Shown here one piece after another: positions 34,352 through 44,782 of a stretch of 64,000 nt of DNA. The notes under the pieces were generated by a model. It saw nothing but the letters and a program-made list of their open reading frames with translations, made no database searches and was not told the DNA's origin. Source of the DNA: Rhizobium sp. AC27/96 (GTDB lineage: Bacteria > Pseudomonadota > Alphaproteobacteria > Rhizobiales > Rhizobiaceae); NCBI RefSeq assembly GCF_001692325.1, contig NZ_LXKN01000073.1, positions 185,683 to 249,682 on the forward strand, given 5' to 3'. The stretch's first letter is position 1. Each line of letters starts with the position of its first letter. The translations under genes were made by a program, and so were the position numbers.

Positions 34352-36135
34352 CCAGAGACTTTTCCGGCGAGCCTGCCGATCTCAACGCGCCCGACCTGCG
34401 GGCACGCGCAGTCGCCGCCGCCCGAGGCGATGCGCCCTTTGACCTGCTGATTGCAGGCGGCCTCATTGTCGATATGGTGACCGGCCAGATCCGCGCCGCC
34501 GATATCGGCATTATCGGCCCGCTGATCGCCAGCGTGCATACTCCGGGCAGTCGTACCGACGCCAGGCAGACGATCGACGCAGCCGGATGCTTTCTTTCGC
34601 CCGGCCTGATCGACACGCATATGCACATCGAAAGCTCGATGGTGACGCCGGCTGTTTACGCCAAGGCCGTGCTGCCGCGCGGTGTGACGACCATCATCTG
34701 GGATCCGCATGAGCTCGGCAATGTCCATGGGCTGGACGGCGTGCGCTGGGCGATCGATGCGAGCCGCCAATTGCCGATCCGCGTGATCCCACTGGCGCCA
34801 TCCTGCGTGCCCTCGGCCCCGGGGCTTGAGCTTGCCGGCGCCGATTTCGACGCGACCGCGATGGCCGAGATGCTCTCGTGGCCTGAGATCGGCGGTATCG
34901 CGGAAGTCATGACAATGCGCGAGGTGATCAATGGCGATCCGCGCGCCATCGGCATCGTCAATGCCGGACTGCTTTCGGGCAAGATGATCTGCGGCCATGC
35001 CCGGAGCCTCGAGGGCAGCGATCTCAACGCCTTCATGGCGGCCGGCGTCACCTCGGACCATGAGTTGACGTCGGGAGCCGACCTGCTTGCCAAGCTATCG
35101 GCGGGCCTGACGATCGAGATGCGTGGTTCGCATGATCATCTCATGCCGCAATTCGTCGAGACCATCAACGAGCTCGGCTTTCTGCCGCAGACCGTGACGC
35201 TCTGCACCGACGATGTGTTTCCCGACGAACTCCAGGACGGCGGCGGCCTCGATGACGTCGTGCGCCGCCTCGTACGCTATGGACTGAAGCCCGAATGGGC
35301 ATTGAGGGCAGCGACGCTGAATGGCGCCATGCGGCTTGGCCGAAACGATCTTGGCCTGATTGCGGTCGGGCGCCGCGCCGATATCGTGCTCTTCGAAGAT
35401 CTTGAGGCCTTCAAGGCCCGGCATGTGATCACCAACGGCGTGCTGGCGGCCGAAGACGGCCGGATTGTCGGCGTCATTGCCGGGATCGATCCGCAGCCAC
35501 TGCGCGATTCGATCAAGCTCGCAGCGCTTAGCGAGAATGATTTCCGCGTACCCGCAACGGGCAGCCGCGTGCGGCTCGTGACCATCGACCGGCCCCGCTT
35601 CACCCAATGGGGTGAGGTCGAGGCTGATGTGGAAGACGGTTTCGTCGTACCGCCGGCCGGAACCATGATGCTGGCCGTCGCCCATCGCCATGGCAAAGCC
35701 GATAGCCGGCCACGCATCGGCTTTCTCACCGGTTGGGGCGAATGGCGCGGTGCCTTCTGCACGACGGTGTCGCACGACAGCCATAACCTCGCAGTCTTCG
35801 GCGGCAATATCAGTGACATGACGCTCGCCGCCAATGCCGTTATCGCGGCCGGCGGCGGTATGGCGGTTGCGCGCGATGGAACGGTCGAGGCGCTCTTGCC
35901 ACTGCCGCTCTCCGGGCTGGTGAGCGATGCCCCGCTTGACGAAATCGCCAATGCCTTCCGTGCTATCCGTGGCGCAATCGACGGTATCGTCGACTGGAGC
36001 CCGCCCTACCTCGTCTTCAAGGCCTGCTTCGGAGCGACGCTTGCCTGCAATGCCGGACCGCACCAGACGGATCGCGGGATCGCCGATGTCGCGACGGGGC
36101 GGGTGCTGGAGACGCCGGTGCTTGGGGTGGTTTAG
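34348..36135 (+). CDS. ade: Adenine deaminase
   Basis: This amidohydrolase-superfamily enzyme turns adenine into hypoxanthine. It has 595 residues, the usual length. Metal motifs are SPGLIDTHMHIESSMVTP near 90-100, ICGHARSLEG, TSDHELTSG and TLCTDDVFPD. The C-terminal domain has GEWRGAFCTTVSHDSHNLAVFGG. Translationally coupled to the nucleoside hydrolase, giving a nucleoside-to-hypoxanthine salvage unit. Confidence 0.93.
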   Translation: MTRDFSGEPADLNAPDLRARAVAAARGDAPFDLLIAGGLIVDMVTGQIRAADIGIIGPLIASVHTPGSRTDARQTIDAAGCFLSPGLIDTHMHIESSMVTPAVYAKAVLPRGVTTIIWDPHELGNVHGLDGVRWAIDASRQLPIRVIPLAPSCVPSAPGLELAGADFDATAMAEMLSWPEIGGIAEVMTMREVINGDPRAIGIVNAGLLSGKMICGHARSLEGSDLNAFMAAGVTSDHELTSGADLLAKLSAGLTIEMRGSHDHLMPQFVETINELGFLPQTVTLCTDDVFPDELQDGGGLDDVVRRLVRYGLKPEWALRAATLNGAMRLGRNDLGLIAVGRRADIVLFEDLEAFKARHVITNGVLAAEDGRIVGVIAGIDPQPLRDSIKLAALSENDFRVPATGSRVRLVTIDRPRFTQWGEVEADVEDGFVVPPAGTMMLAVAHRHGKADSRPRIGFLTGWGEWRGAFCTTVSHDSHNLAVFGGNISDMTLAANAVIAAGGGMAVARDGTVEALLPLPLSGLVSDAPLDEIANAFRAIRGAIDGIVDWSPPYLVFKACFGATLACNAGPHQTDRGIADVATGRVLETPVLGVV

Positions 36136-36178
36136 GCTTTTGGCCTGATATTGGCTGTGTGTTCGTCGAGGGTGCGTC

Positions 36179-36368
36179 ACCCCCCTCTGTCACTTCGTGA
36201 CATCTCCCCCACAAGGGGGGAGATTGGTAACTCGCGGTCAGCCTCTCACACCAAACCAACATCGCATTTGCTGAAATTGCGGTTTATTGTTCTACGAGTA
36301 ACGAGCGGCATATTCCCAACGATCTCCCCCCATGTGGGGGAGATGTCCCGAAAGGGACAGAGGGGGGT
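36179..36368. repeat. MITE-like palindromic element with about 50-bp inverted ends
   Basis: The left end (36179-36227) reads ACCCCCCTCTGTC, a short hairpin CACTTCGTG, then ACATCTCCCCCACAAGGGGG. The right end (36315-36368) is its near complement, with CTCCCCCCATGTGGGGGAGA and GTCCC-GAAA-GGGAC, ending GACAGAGGGGGGT. About 87 nt of AT-richer sequence lies between. The whole could fold into one long stem with side hairpins. No coding capacity; it fills the gap between two convergent genes. Confidence 0.75.
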
Positions 36369-36417
36369 ACCAGATGCTAGGCAAACTCAACGTCTCAGTT
36401 GGAAGCGAGACCCTCGC

Positions 36418-37587
36418 CTACTCCCCCAACTCCTGTCGCACCAACGTCGCCCAGAATGCCACGCCCGAGGCGATCGCATCGTCGCTGAAGTCATAGGCCG
36501 TGTTGTGATGCAGCGCGCCGTCGACGGCGGGGCCGTTGCCGAGCCAGACGTAGCAGCCCGGCGCTTTCTGGCCGAAGAAGGCGAAATCGTCGCCGGCAGT
36601 CGAGGGTGGGAAGCGGGTCAGCACCTTCTCACCGAAGACGGTGGTGGCAGCTTTCAGCGCCCGCGCAGTGGCATCGGCATCGTTGACGACGGGCGGAATG
36701 CGCCGCTCGAACTGATAATCGACCGCAATGCCGTACATGGCGGCCGTACCATGCGCCAGACGTCCGATCTCCTGTTCGAGCTGATCGCGAACCTCCGGCG
36801 TATAGGCGCGCGCCGTACCGGCGATGTCGACAGTGTCGGGAATGACGTTTAGCGCATTGGGATCGCCGGCCTGCAGCGAACAGGCACTGACGACGGCCGG
36901 CTGCAGTGGATCGACAACGCGGCCGACGATGGTCTGCAACGAAGACAGGAAGGTTGCCGCCGCCGTGATCGGATCCTTGCCGAGATGCGGCTTGGCACCG
37001 TGCGTGCCGGTGCCCCGAAAGGTGATGCGCCAGCTATCTGACGACGCGAGCTGCGGCCCTTCAACCACGGCCATCTCATCGACGTCGAGACCGGGCATAT
37101 TATGCAGGCCGTAGACGGCGTCGCAGGGGAAGAGATCAAACAGGCCCTCCTCCACCATGCGTTTGGCGCCGCCGCGTCCTTCCTCGGCCGGCTGAAAGAT
37201 GAAATGTACCGTGCCGGAAAATCCGCGCTTGGCGGCGAGATGGCGGGCAGCACCGATGAGCATGGTCGTGTGGCCGTCATGGCCGCACGCGTGCATCTTG
37301 CCGGGAATGGTTGACTTGTAGGGACGATTGGCCTTTTCCGGCATGGCCAGCGCGTCCATGTCGGCGCGAAGGCCGATGCGGCGGGTGCCGTTGCCGATCT
37401 GTAGCGTGCCGACCACACCGGTCTTGCCGAGGCCGCGATGCACCGTCAGACCTGCCTCCTCCAGCAGAGTGGCGACGATGCCGCTGGTGCGTTCCTCCTC
37501 GAAGCCGAGCTCCGGGTGGGCGTGGAGATTATGACGAAGCGACGTCAGGAAAGGCAGATCCTGGGCGATCTCATCGGACAAAGACAT
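36418..37587 (-). CDS. M20-family amidohydrolase (hippurate hydrolase/aminoacylase type)
   Basis: This metal-dependent amidohydrolase has 389 residues. Motifs are HAHPELGFEEERTS near 22, MHACGHDGHTTMLIGAAR near 95, FIFQPAEEGRGGAKRM near 130 and the GNGPAVDGALHHNTAYDFSDDAI C-terminus. The family cleaves N-acyl amino acids or related amides; the exact substrate is unclear. It stands next to the iron importer genes with an 86-nt gap, probably a separate transcript. Confidence 0.88.
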   Translation of the reverse strand: MSLSDEIAQDLPFLTSLRHNLHAHPELGFEEERTSGIVATLLEEAGLTVHRGLGKTGVVGTLQIGNGTRRIGLRADMDALAMPEKANRPYKSTIPGKMHACGHDGHTTMLIGAARHLAAKRGFSGTVHFIFQPAEEGRGGAKRMVEEGLFDLFPCDAVYGLHNMPGLDVDEMAVVEGPQLASSDSWRITFRGTGTHGAKPHLGKDPITAAATFLSSLQTIVGRVVDPLQPAVVSACSLQAGDPNALNVIPDTVDIAGTARAYTPEVRDQLEQEIGRLAHGTAAMYGIAVDYQFERRIPPVVNDADATARALKAATTVFGEKVLTRFPPSTAGDDFAFFGQKAPGCYVWLGNGPAVDGALHHNTAYDFSDDAIASGVAFWATLVRQELGE

Positions 37588-37673
37588 GGGCGTTCCTTCG
37601 GCATCGGGCGCAACTGCGAAAAACGATCACGTCTTTCTTTCGCAAAGGCACGGCGGTTTCAACCGGAAAGAGC

Positions 37674-38731
<1,058 letters not shown>

Positions 38732-38735
<4 letters not shown>

Positions 38736-40351
38736 TGCCCGGCCGTTCGCTTGGATTGCACATAAAGAAGAAGGGTGAGCGGCAGCGACAGCACGACCAT
38801 CATGAAGGCGTAGGGCACGGCGGAAACATAGTCGATTTCGCTCGTCAGTGCCCAGAATTTCGTCGCCAGCGTTTCCGTGCCGTTGGGCGACAGCATCAGC
38901 GTCGCCGTCAGCTCGTTGGTGATGCCAAGCGCCACGAGTGCGACACTAGCAGCAAAGCCGGGTGCGGCGAGACGCATGGTGACCTGTCGGACGGCCTGCG
39001 ACGGCGTGCGGCCGAGCGCCATGGCGGCGCGTTCAAGCTCGACCGGCGCCTGGGCGATGCTGGCGCGCAGGCCGACCATGGCGCGTGGCAGGAACAGCAG
39101 GACATAGGCGAGCAGGAGCGTGGCAAATGTCTGGTAGAGCGGCAGGATCAGCCGGACGGTAATCGAGACCAGGGCCAGGGCAACAACCACGCCCGGCAGC
39201 GAGCCGACATAATAATGGCAGGCTTCGAGGATGCGCTGCAGCCGACCCGGCGCGCGCACGGACAGCCAGGCCATGGGGACGGCGGCTATCGTCGTCAACA
39301 GACCGCCGGCAACCGCCAGACCGATGGTTTGCAGCAGAGCCCAGCCGACGGTATCGATCCGCCAGATGCCGATGCCGCCAAGATAAAGCCAGCGTGCCAG
39401 GGTGACGAAGGGGACGCCGAGCGTGAGTACGGCGGTCACGACAGGCAGAGCGATAGCGGGAGCCACGAACCAGCCGAGGCGGCGGCGATCTGCCGGGCGC
39501 GCCGCGCCGGAGCCGACGCGGGCATAGCGCTCGTTGCCGCGCACAAGGATCTCGATGCCGAGCAGCAGCAGGCAGCAGAAGACGAGAACGCCGCCGAGCA
39601 TATTGGCGGCGGGGCTGTTGTAGGCGGACTGGAACTGATCGACGATCGCGGTCGAGAAGGTATCGAAGCGGATCATCACGTAGAGGCCGTATTCGGCCAG
39701 GAGATGAAGGCCAATCAGCAGCGAGCCGCCGCAGATGGCAAGGCGGAGCTGCGGCAGGATCGCCCGGAAGAAGACGCGCCAGGGGCCGAGGCCGAGCGAA
39801 GCGGCGGCATCCTCGATCGCCGGATCCAGCCGGCGCAGGGTCGCGGCGACAGGCAAATAGAGAAACGGGAAATAGGCGAGCACCGATACCAGCACGCCGC
39901 TCCACAGGCCTCGCATGCTCGGCACGAGGCTGACCCAGGCATAGCTGTGCACGAAGGCGGGCACGGCGAGCGGCGCGACCGCCAGCCAGGACCAGATGCG
40001 GGCGCCGGGAAGATCGGTGCGCTCCGTCAGCCAGGCAAGCGTTACCGCCAGCAGAATGGAGAGTGGGATGGTGCAGACTTCGAGCAGGACGGTATTGACG
40101 AGCAGCTCGCCGACGCGATTACGGAAAACAAGGGCCACCACTTCGGCCCAGCCCGTATCGATCGAGATCCAGATGATGAAGCCGAGCGGCACCAGGCTCA
40201 GAAGGGCGACGACGGAAGCGAAGGCGACAACAGAGGCATGCCGAACGCGGTTGCGGGGAGCAGCCGTCAACTGGGGGATTCGCATGGCGGCGGCCTCAGC
40301 GGCCGGCGCGGCATATGTGTTCTTCTGCAGCAAGTCCAAGCTGCCTTTCAC
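38732..40351 (-). CDS. fbpB: Ferric iron ABC transporter permease (fused double domain)
   Basis: This is a two-domain permease of 539 residues with about twelve helices. The first permease domain is at about 85-270 (with AASLGLGPWRVFFRAILPQLRLAI) and the second at about 330-535 (ALGRTPSQAVRQVTMRLAAPG). This is the FbpB arrangement. The start is GTG 40351; an ATG at 40285 (residue 23) is also possible. It lies 174 nt after the binding-protein gene, with a hairpin in between. Confidence 0.88.
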
Positions 40352-40417
40352 GCCCTGAAATAGGAAGGCAACCGCCGTTGAAAGGCGATTGCCCGATGAT
40401 CAGCCTAGAAGGCCATT

Positions 40418-40441
40418 CGCATGCCCCTAGCAGGGCATGCG
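40418..40441 (-). terminator. Hairpin between binding-protein and permease genes
   Basis: CGCATGCCC (40418-40426) and GGGCATGCG (40433-40441) form a perfect 9-bp stem with a 6-nt loop, in the gap downstream of the iron-binding-protein gene. No T run follows on the minus strand. It may lower permease expression or protect the upstream mRNA. Confidence 0.5.
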
Positions 40442-40525
40442 ACAGTGATGCAAGTGCCGAGCCCGGGATCAGGGCGCAAGCCTTTCCGAAAACGGCTCAA
40501 AGGCGTTTCCGTCCGGGCTTTCGGC

Positions 40526-41542
40526 CTAGATAAGGCCGGCTTCGGTCATCAGGTCGGTTACCTTCTTGCTGTTCAGCTTCGAGGGTTCGACCTTTGGCGC
40601 CTGCAGGTCCTTGATCGGCACCAGCTTCGGATTGGATGCGTCGCCAGTGCCGACGGCATATTCATAGGAGTCGCCGTCGCGCAGAACGGCCTGACCGTTC
40701 TTCCCGGTGATCCACTTGAGGAATGCCTGGGCTTCCTTCTGGTGCTGGCTGGACGCCAGAACAGCACCGCCGGAGATGCTGACGAATGCGCCCGGATCCT
40801 GGTTCTTGAAATAGTGCAGAAGAACGTTCTTGCTGTTCTCGCCGGTCTTGGCCTGATCGCCGAACCAGTAATAGTGGTAGATCACCGCGCCTTCGATCTC
40901 GCCGGCATTGACGGCCTTCATGGCAACGCTGTTGCCCTTGTAGAAGCTGGCATTTGCCTTCATCGCCTTCAGCCAGGAACGGGTGGCATCTTCGCCCTTC
41001 AGCTCCAGAAGCGCGCTGACGATCGCCTGGAAATCGGCGCCGGCCGGCGAAGCGCCCCAACGGCCCTTCCACTTCGGATCGGCCAGATCGAGCATCGACT
41101 TCGGCAGATCGGCTTCCTTCAACTTGGTCTTGTCATAGGCGAAAACCGTGGAACGGGCGGCGACGCCGACCCAGTTGCCATCGGCCGACTTGAAGGTTTC
41201 CGGCACCTGCGCGAGCGTCGCGGCATCGACCGGAGCGAAAAGCTTGTTGGAATCGACCAGCGTCATGCCGGGGGAGTTCTCGGTCAGATAAACGTCTGCG
41301 GGGGAAGCAGCGCCTTCCTGGATGATCTGGTTGGCGAACTGCATGTCGCTACCGTTGCGGATCGTGACCTTGATGCCGGTTTCCTTGGTGAAGCCATCCG
41401 CCCATGCCTGCGTCAGCGTTTCGTGCTGGGCATTATAGACGACGATGCCCTCGGAATCGGCGGCGTTCGCCATCATCGGGGCAACGGCAAGACCTGCCGC
41501 CAGTGCCAGCATGCTGGTAAGATGAGAAAAGGAAAAAGCCAT
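40526..41542 (-). CDS. fbpA: Ferric iron ABC transporter periplasmic binding protein
   Basis: This transferrin-like iron receptor has 338 residues. The signal peptide is MAFSFSHLTSMLALAAGLAVAPMMANA-AD. The mature start IVVYNAQHETLTQAW has the conserved His and Glu, and IYHYYWFGDQA holds the paired tyrosines that bind Fe(III) in FbpA/FutA proteins. First gene of the minus-strand importer. No Fur, RirA or Irr site was identified by eye in its leader. Confidence 0.9.
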   Translation of the reverse strand: MAFSFSHLTSMLALAAGLAVAPMMANAADSEGIVVYNAQHETLTQAWADGFTKETGIKVTIRNGSDMQFANQIIQEGAASPADVYLTENSPGMTLVDSNKLFAPVDAATLAQVPETFKSADGNWVGVAARSTVFAYDKTKLKEADLPKSMLDLADPKWKGRWGASPAGADFQAIVSALLELKGEDATRSWLKAMKANASFYKGNSVAMKAVNAGEIEGAVIYHYYWFGDQAKTGENSKNVLLHYFKNQDPGAFVSISGGAVLASSQHQKEAQAFLKWITGKNGQAVLRDGDSYEYAVGTGDASNPKLVPIKDLQAPKVEPSKLNSKKVTDLMTEAGLI

Positions 41543-41819
41543 AGGTCCTCTCGCTTGATTGTCGCCGCGTCAGGCAGCGATGCGATAGCGTATATTTTTC
41601 CTGACCGTTTTTTTCAAGTTTACGCTCAGTCCCTGCTTATCACAAAAGTTTGAGAATGGAGTCAAGATTTAACCGCCCCTTTTCGGCGAGTTAAAACGAG
41701 GCGCAGCCGGCGTCCCCAGGCAAGCAATCGCCGCACGCTCACGATGCTGATGGTGGCTGACGAGTTGTGCTGACGGCGACGCCGATCGCCTGGCTTTTCC
41801 ATGCATTCGGCTTGAACGA

Positions 41820-41850
41820 AAAGGGCCGCGGCGTTCACACGCCGCAGCCC
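41820..41850 (-). terminator. Terminator of the MFS transporter gene
   Basis: On the minus strand GGGCTGCGGCG pairs with CGCCGCGGCCC (41823-41850, one G-U type mismatch position) around TGTGAA and is followed by TTTT. It lies 22 nt past the MFS stop. The rest of the 330-nt gap 41543-41872 holds no gene that I can support. Confidence 0.75.
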
Positions 41851-41872
41851 CTTGCCAATTCGAAAATCGGGA

Positions 41873-43210
41873 TCAGGTGTCTTTCGTCTCCAGCGTCTTG
41901 CTGAAGAAGATCGCGACCAGCGTGCAGACGACGCCCGACAGCAGATAGAGGCTGGTATAGACAAGGCCGAACTGGCTGGAGAGGCTGAGCGCCACGAAGG
42001 GCGCAAAGCCGGCACCGATGAGCCAGGACAGATCCGAGGTCAGGGCCGAGCCGCTATAGCGATAGTTGCGGCTGAAGCGGGAGGCGCTGGCGCCGGCGGC
42101 CTGACCGAAGGAGAGGCCGAGCAGCGTGAAGCCGAGAACGACATAGATATGACGGCCCGTTACCCCGCCATCAAGCAGCCAAGGCGCAATGAAGGCGAAG
42201 CAGGCGATCAGCACCGCGCCGAGGGCGAGCTGATTGCGGCGACCGATCCGGTCGGCAATGAGGCCGGAACAGATGATGGCGACAATGCCGCAGATGGCGC
42301 CGACGAACTCCATCAGAAGGAACGAGCCGGGAGTCTGCTCGCTGTACAGCGTCACCCAGCTCAGCGGGAAGACGGTGACGAGATGGAAGGTTGCAAAGCT
42401 TGCAAGCGGTACGAAGGCGCCGATCAGCACGTCGCGGCCATGGACGCGCAGCAGTTCCGTCATCTTGACCGGCTCCAGCTCGTGGCGTTCCAGCAGCGCA
42501 CCGAATTCCGGCGTGGCGACAAGGCGAAGCCGGGCGAAGAGCGCCACGACGTTGACCATGAAGGCGCAGAAGAACGGATAGCGCCAGCCCCAATCAAGAA
42601 AGTCGGCTGTCGTCAGGCTCGTGGCGAAATAGGCAAACAGCGCGCTTGCGAGCATGAAGCCGATCGGCGCGCCGAGCTGCGGGATCATCGCATACCAGCC
42701 GCGATGGTTCGTCGGGGCATTGAGAGCGAGAAGCGAAGCCAGGCCGTCCCAGGCGCCGCCGAGCGCAAGGCCCTGGCCTATGCGGAAGAGCGCGAGCAGG
42801 ATGATCGCATAGGCGCCGACCTCAGAATAACCCGGCAGGAAGCTCATCGCCGCCGTCGAGCCGCCAAGCAGGAACAGCGCTATGGTGAGCTTGACGCCGC
42901 GCCCATATCGACGATCGATCGCCATGAAGATGAACGAACCGATCGGCCGGGCGACGAAGGCGAGTGCAAACACGAGGAAGGAAAGCAGCGTGCCGTGCAG
43001 CGGGTCCGCAAAGGGAAACATCAATTTCGGGAAAACCAGCACCGATGCGATGGCATAGGTGAAGAAATCGAAAAATTCGGAGGTGCGACCGATGATCACG
43101 CCGATGGCGATGTTGCCGGGAGCGACTGAGCCGCCAGCATGCATGCTGCGAGCGTCACTTTCGAGTGTTGAAGATGTGGGGTTTAAAGTCTCATGTGTCA
43201 CGCTGACCAT
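41873..43210 (-). CDS. MFS transporter, metabolite:H+ symporter (MHS) family
   Basis: This twelve-helix secondary transporter has 445 residues. It contains IAIGVIIGRTSEFFDFFTYAIAS, the first MHS helix, and the cytoplasmic loop motif RPIGSFIFMAIDRRYGRG (the G-x3-D-R-x-G-R motif) near 90-105, and RIGQGLALGGAWDGLASLLA near 145. MHS proteins import organic acids, shikimate, betaines and the like; the substrate is not clear. Monocistronic. Confidence 0.87.
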   Translation of the reverse strand: MVSVTHETLNPTSSTLESDARSMHAGGSVAPGNIAIGVIIGRTSEFFDFFTYAIASVLVFPKLMFPFADPLHGTLLSFLVFALAFVARPIGSFIFMAIDRRYGRGVKLTIALFLLGGSTAAMSFLPGYSEVGAYAIILLALFRIGQGLALGGAWDGLASLLALNAPTNHRGWYAMIPQLGAPIGFMLASALFAYFATSLTTADFLDWGWRYPFFCAFMVNVVALFARLRLVATPEFGALLERHELEPVKMTELLRVHGRDVLIGAFVPLASFATFHLVTVFPLSWVTLYSEQTPGSFLLMEFVGAICGIVAIICSGLIADRIGRRNQLALGAVLIACFAFIAPWLLDGGVTGRHIYVVLGFTLLGLSFGQAAGASASRFSRNYRYSGSALTSDLSWLIGAGFAPFVALSLSSQFGLVYTSLYLLSGVVCTLVAIFFSKTLETKDT

Positions 43211-43602
43211 GTATGGGAGCCTCCCTCTCCAAGCGCGAACTCCTCCACGAATTCGCGCATAATCAAAATGTTGATCAAACGTGCGAACATATCAAGTGTC
43301 GCGCATGAAATAATTCGGAAATTCGCCATCAAACCCGCCCTTATCCGGCTTTGTCGCCCTGTCATCTTAATATGGGAAAAGGCGACCGATGGTTATTTGT
43401 TCCGATCCAGGTATATTAGCCACGACAAAAGCGAATGATCGATGGAAAACCTTCTGGATTTCGGCAGGTTTTCCCGATAGGTGGGACCGCATTCCATACC
43501 GCATTGCACTCGCACTTGCTGCGGTGCGACGAAACACCTCATATCGTTCATGACCGCCGTCCTTTAGTCGCGGTAGGGTCGAAACAAAAAGAGCTTTAAG
43601 AC
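43211..43602. other. Divergent intergenic region between MFS and cyoA genes
   Basis: These 392 nt carry the promoters of both divergent genes. I see no coding frame with support, no tRNA and no strong terminator. A TATATT at about 43411 could be a -10 for cyoA, without a convincing -35 partner. Confidence 0.4.
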
Positions 43603-44736
43603 GTGCTAAGACTAGCGAAGATTTTCAGCCGTTTATCCGTCATCCCACTGTTTTTGCTACTCTCCGGTTGCAATTTCGTGGTGATGGCTCCCTCCGGCGA
43701 TATCGCCATGCAGCAGCGAGACCTGATCATTATCTCGGTCGCGCTGATGCTGATCATTATCATCCCCGTGATCTTCCTGACGCTGTATTTTGCCTGGAAA
43801 TACCGGCAGTCCAACACGCAGGCGACCTACGAACCGGAGTGGCATCATTCGACACGCCTGGAGCTGGTTATCTGGTCCGCTCCGCTTGCCATCATCATCG
43901 CGCTCGGCGCGGTGACCTGGATAAGCACCCATCAGCTCGACCCCTACCGTCCGCTTGACCGGATCGCTGCCGACAAGCCGCTCAGCGCCGATGTGAAGCC
44001 GCTGACGGTCGAAGTGGTCGCACTCGATTGGAAATGGCTCTTCTTCTATCCGGATTACGGCATCGCCACCGTCAACGAGCTGGCTGCCCCGGTCGACCGG
44101 CCGATCAACTTCAAGATCACGGCTTCGGCGGTCATGAATTCCTTCTTCATTCCGGCACTGGCCGGCCAGATCTACGCCATGCCGGGCATGGAGACGAAGC
44201 TGCACGCCGTCATCAATCATCCCGGCGAATTCCAGGGCCTGTCCGCCAACTATAGCGGCGCCGGCTTCTCGAACATGCGCTTCAAGTTCCACGGCCTCAA
44301 TCAGGCTGATTTCGACCAGTGGGTCCAGAAGGCGAAGAGCCAGGGCACCGCACTTGGCCGCCCCGAATATCTGGCGCTTGCCAAGCCGAGCGAACGCAAC
44401 CCGGTACAGTACTTCAATGCCGTCGACGATGGTCTCTACAATGCCGTCCTCAACATGTGCGCCGATCCGAGCAAGATGTGCATGAGCGAAATGATGCATA
44501 TCGACGCCAAGGGTGGCGGCGGCAAGGAAAGCCAGGAAAACCGCGAGCGTCTGATCTACGACAACCGCGATGGCAGCCCGCTCCACGCCACGCCTGTCAA
44601 GGCCGATGGCGGCGCCGACCATTCCATGCAGCACGGAGACAACTCGATGCAGGGCATGTCCATGCAAGGCATGGATATGGGCAACGGCTCTTCTTCCGAT
44701 TCGTCGACCGGTTCGGCGCAGCACCAGGGTCATTGA
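43603..44736 (+). CDS. cyoA: Cytochrome bo3-type ubiquinol oxidase subunit II
   Basis: This is subunit II of the quinol oxidase, a lipoprotein facing the periplasm, 377 residues. The signal ends in the lipobox LLSGC (about residues 19-23). Two helices are at about 37-60 and 82-104. The cupredoxin domain has VVALDWKWLFFYPDYGIATVNEL and NSFFIPALAGQIYAMPGMETKLHA; the CuA cysteines are absent, as expected for a quinol oxidase. The C-terminal 40 residues are rich in Met and His. The start is GTG. First gene of cyoABCD. Confidence 0.93.
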   Translation: MLRLAKIFSRLSVIPLFLLLSGCNFVVMAPSGDIAMQQRDLIIISVALMLIIIIPVIFLTLYFAWKYRQSNTQATYEPEWHHSTRLELVIWSAPLAIIIALGAVTWISTHQLDPYRPLDRIAADKPLSADVKPLTVEVVALDWKWLFFYPDYGIATVNELAAPVDRPINFKITASAVMNSFFIPALAGQIYAMPGMETKLHAVINHPGEFQGLSANYSGAGFSNMRFKFHGLNQADFDQWVQKAKSQGTALGRPEYLALAKPSERNPVQYFNAVDDGLYNAVLNMCADPSKMCMSEMMHIDAKGGGGKESQENRERLIYDNRDGSPLHATPVKADGGADHSMQHGDNSMQGMSMQGMDMGNGSSSDSSTGSAQHQGH

Positions 44737-44782
44737 TCCGGTGCGCTTAGTAACAAGACATTTATAAGGACAGAGGCAATCC

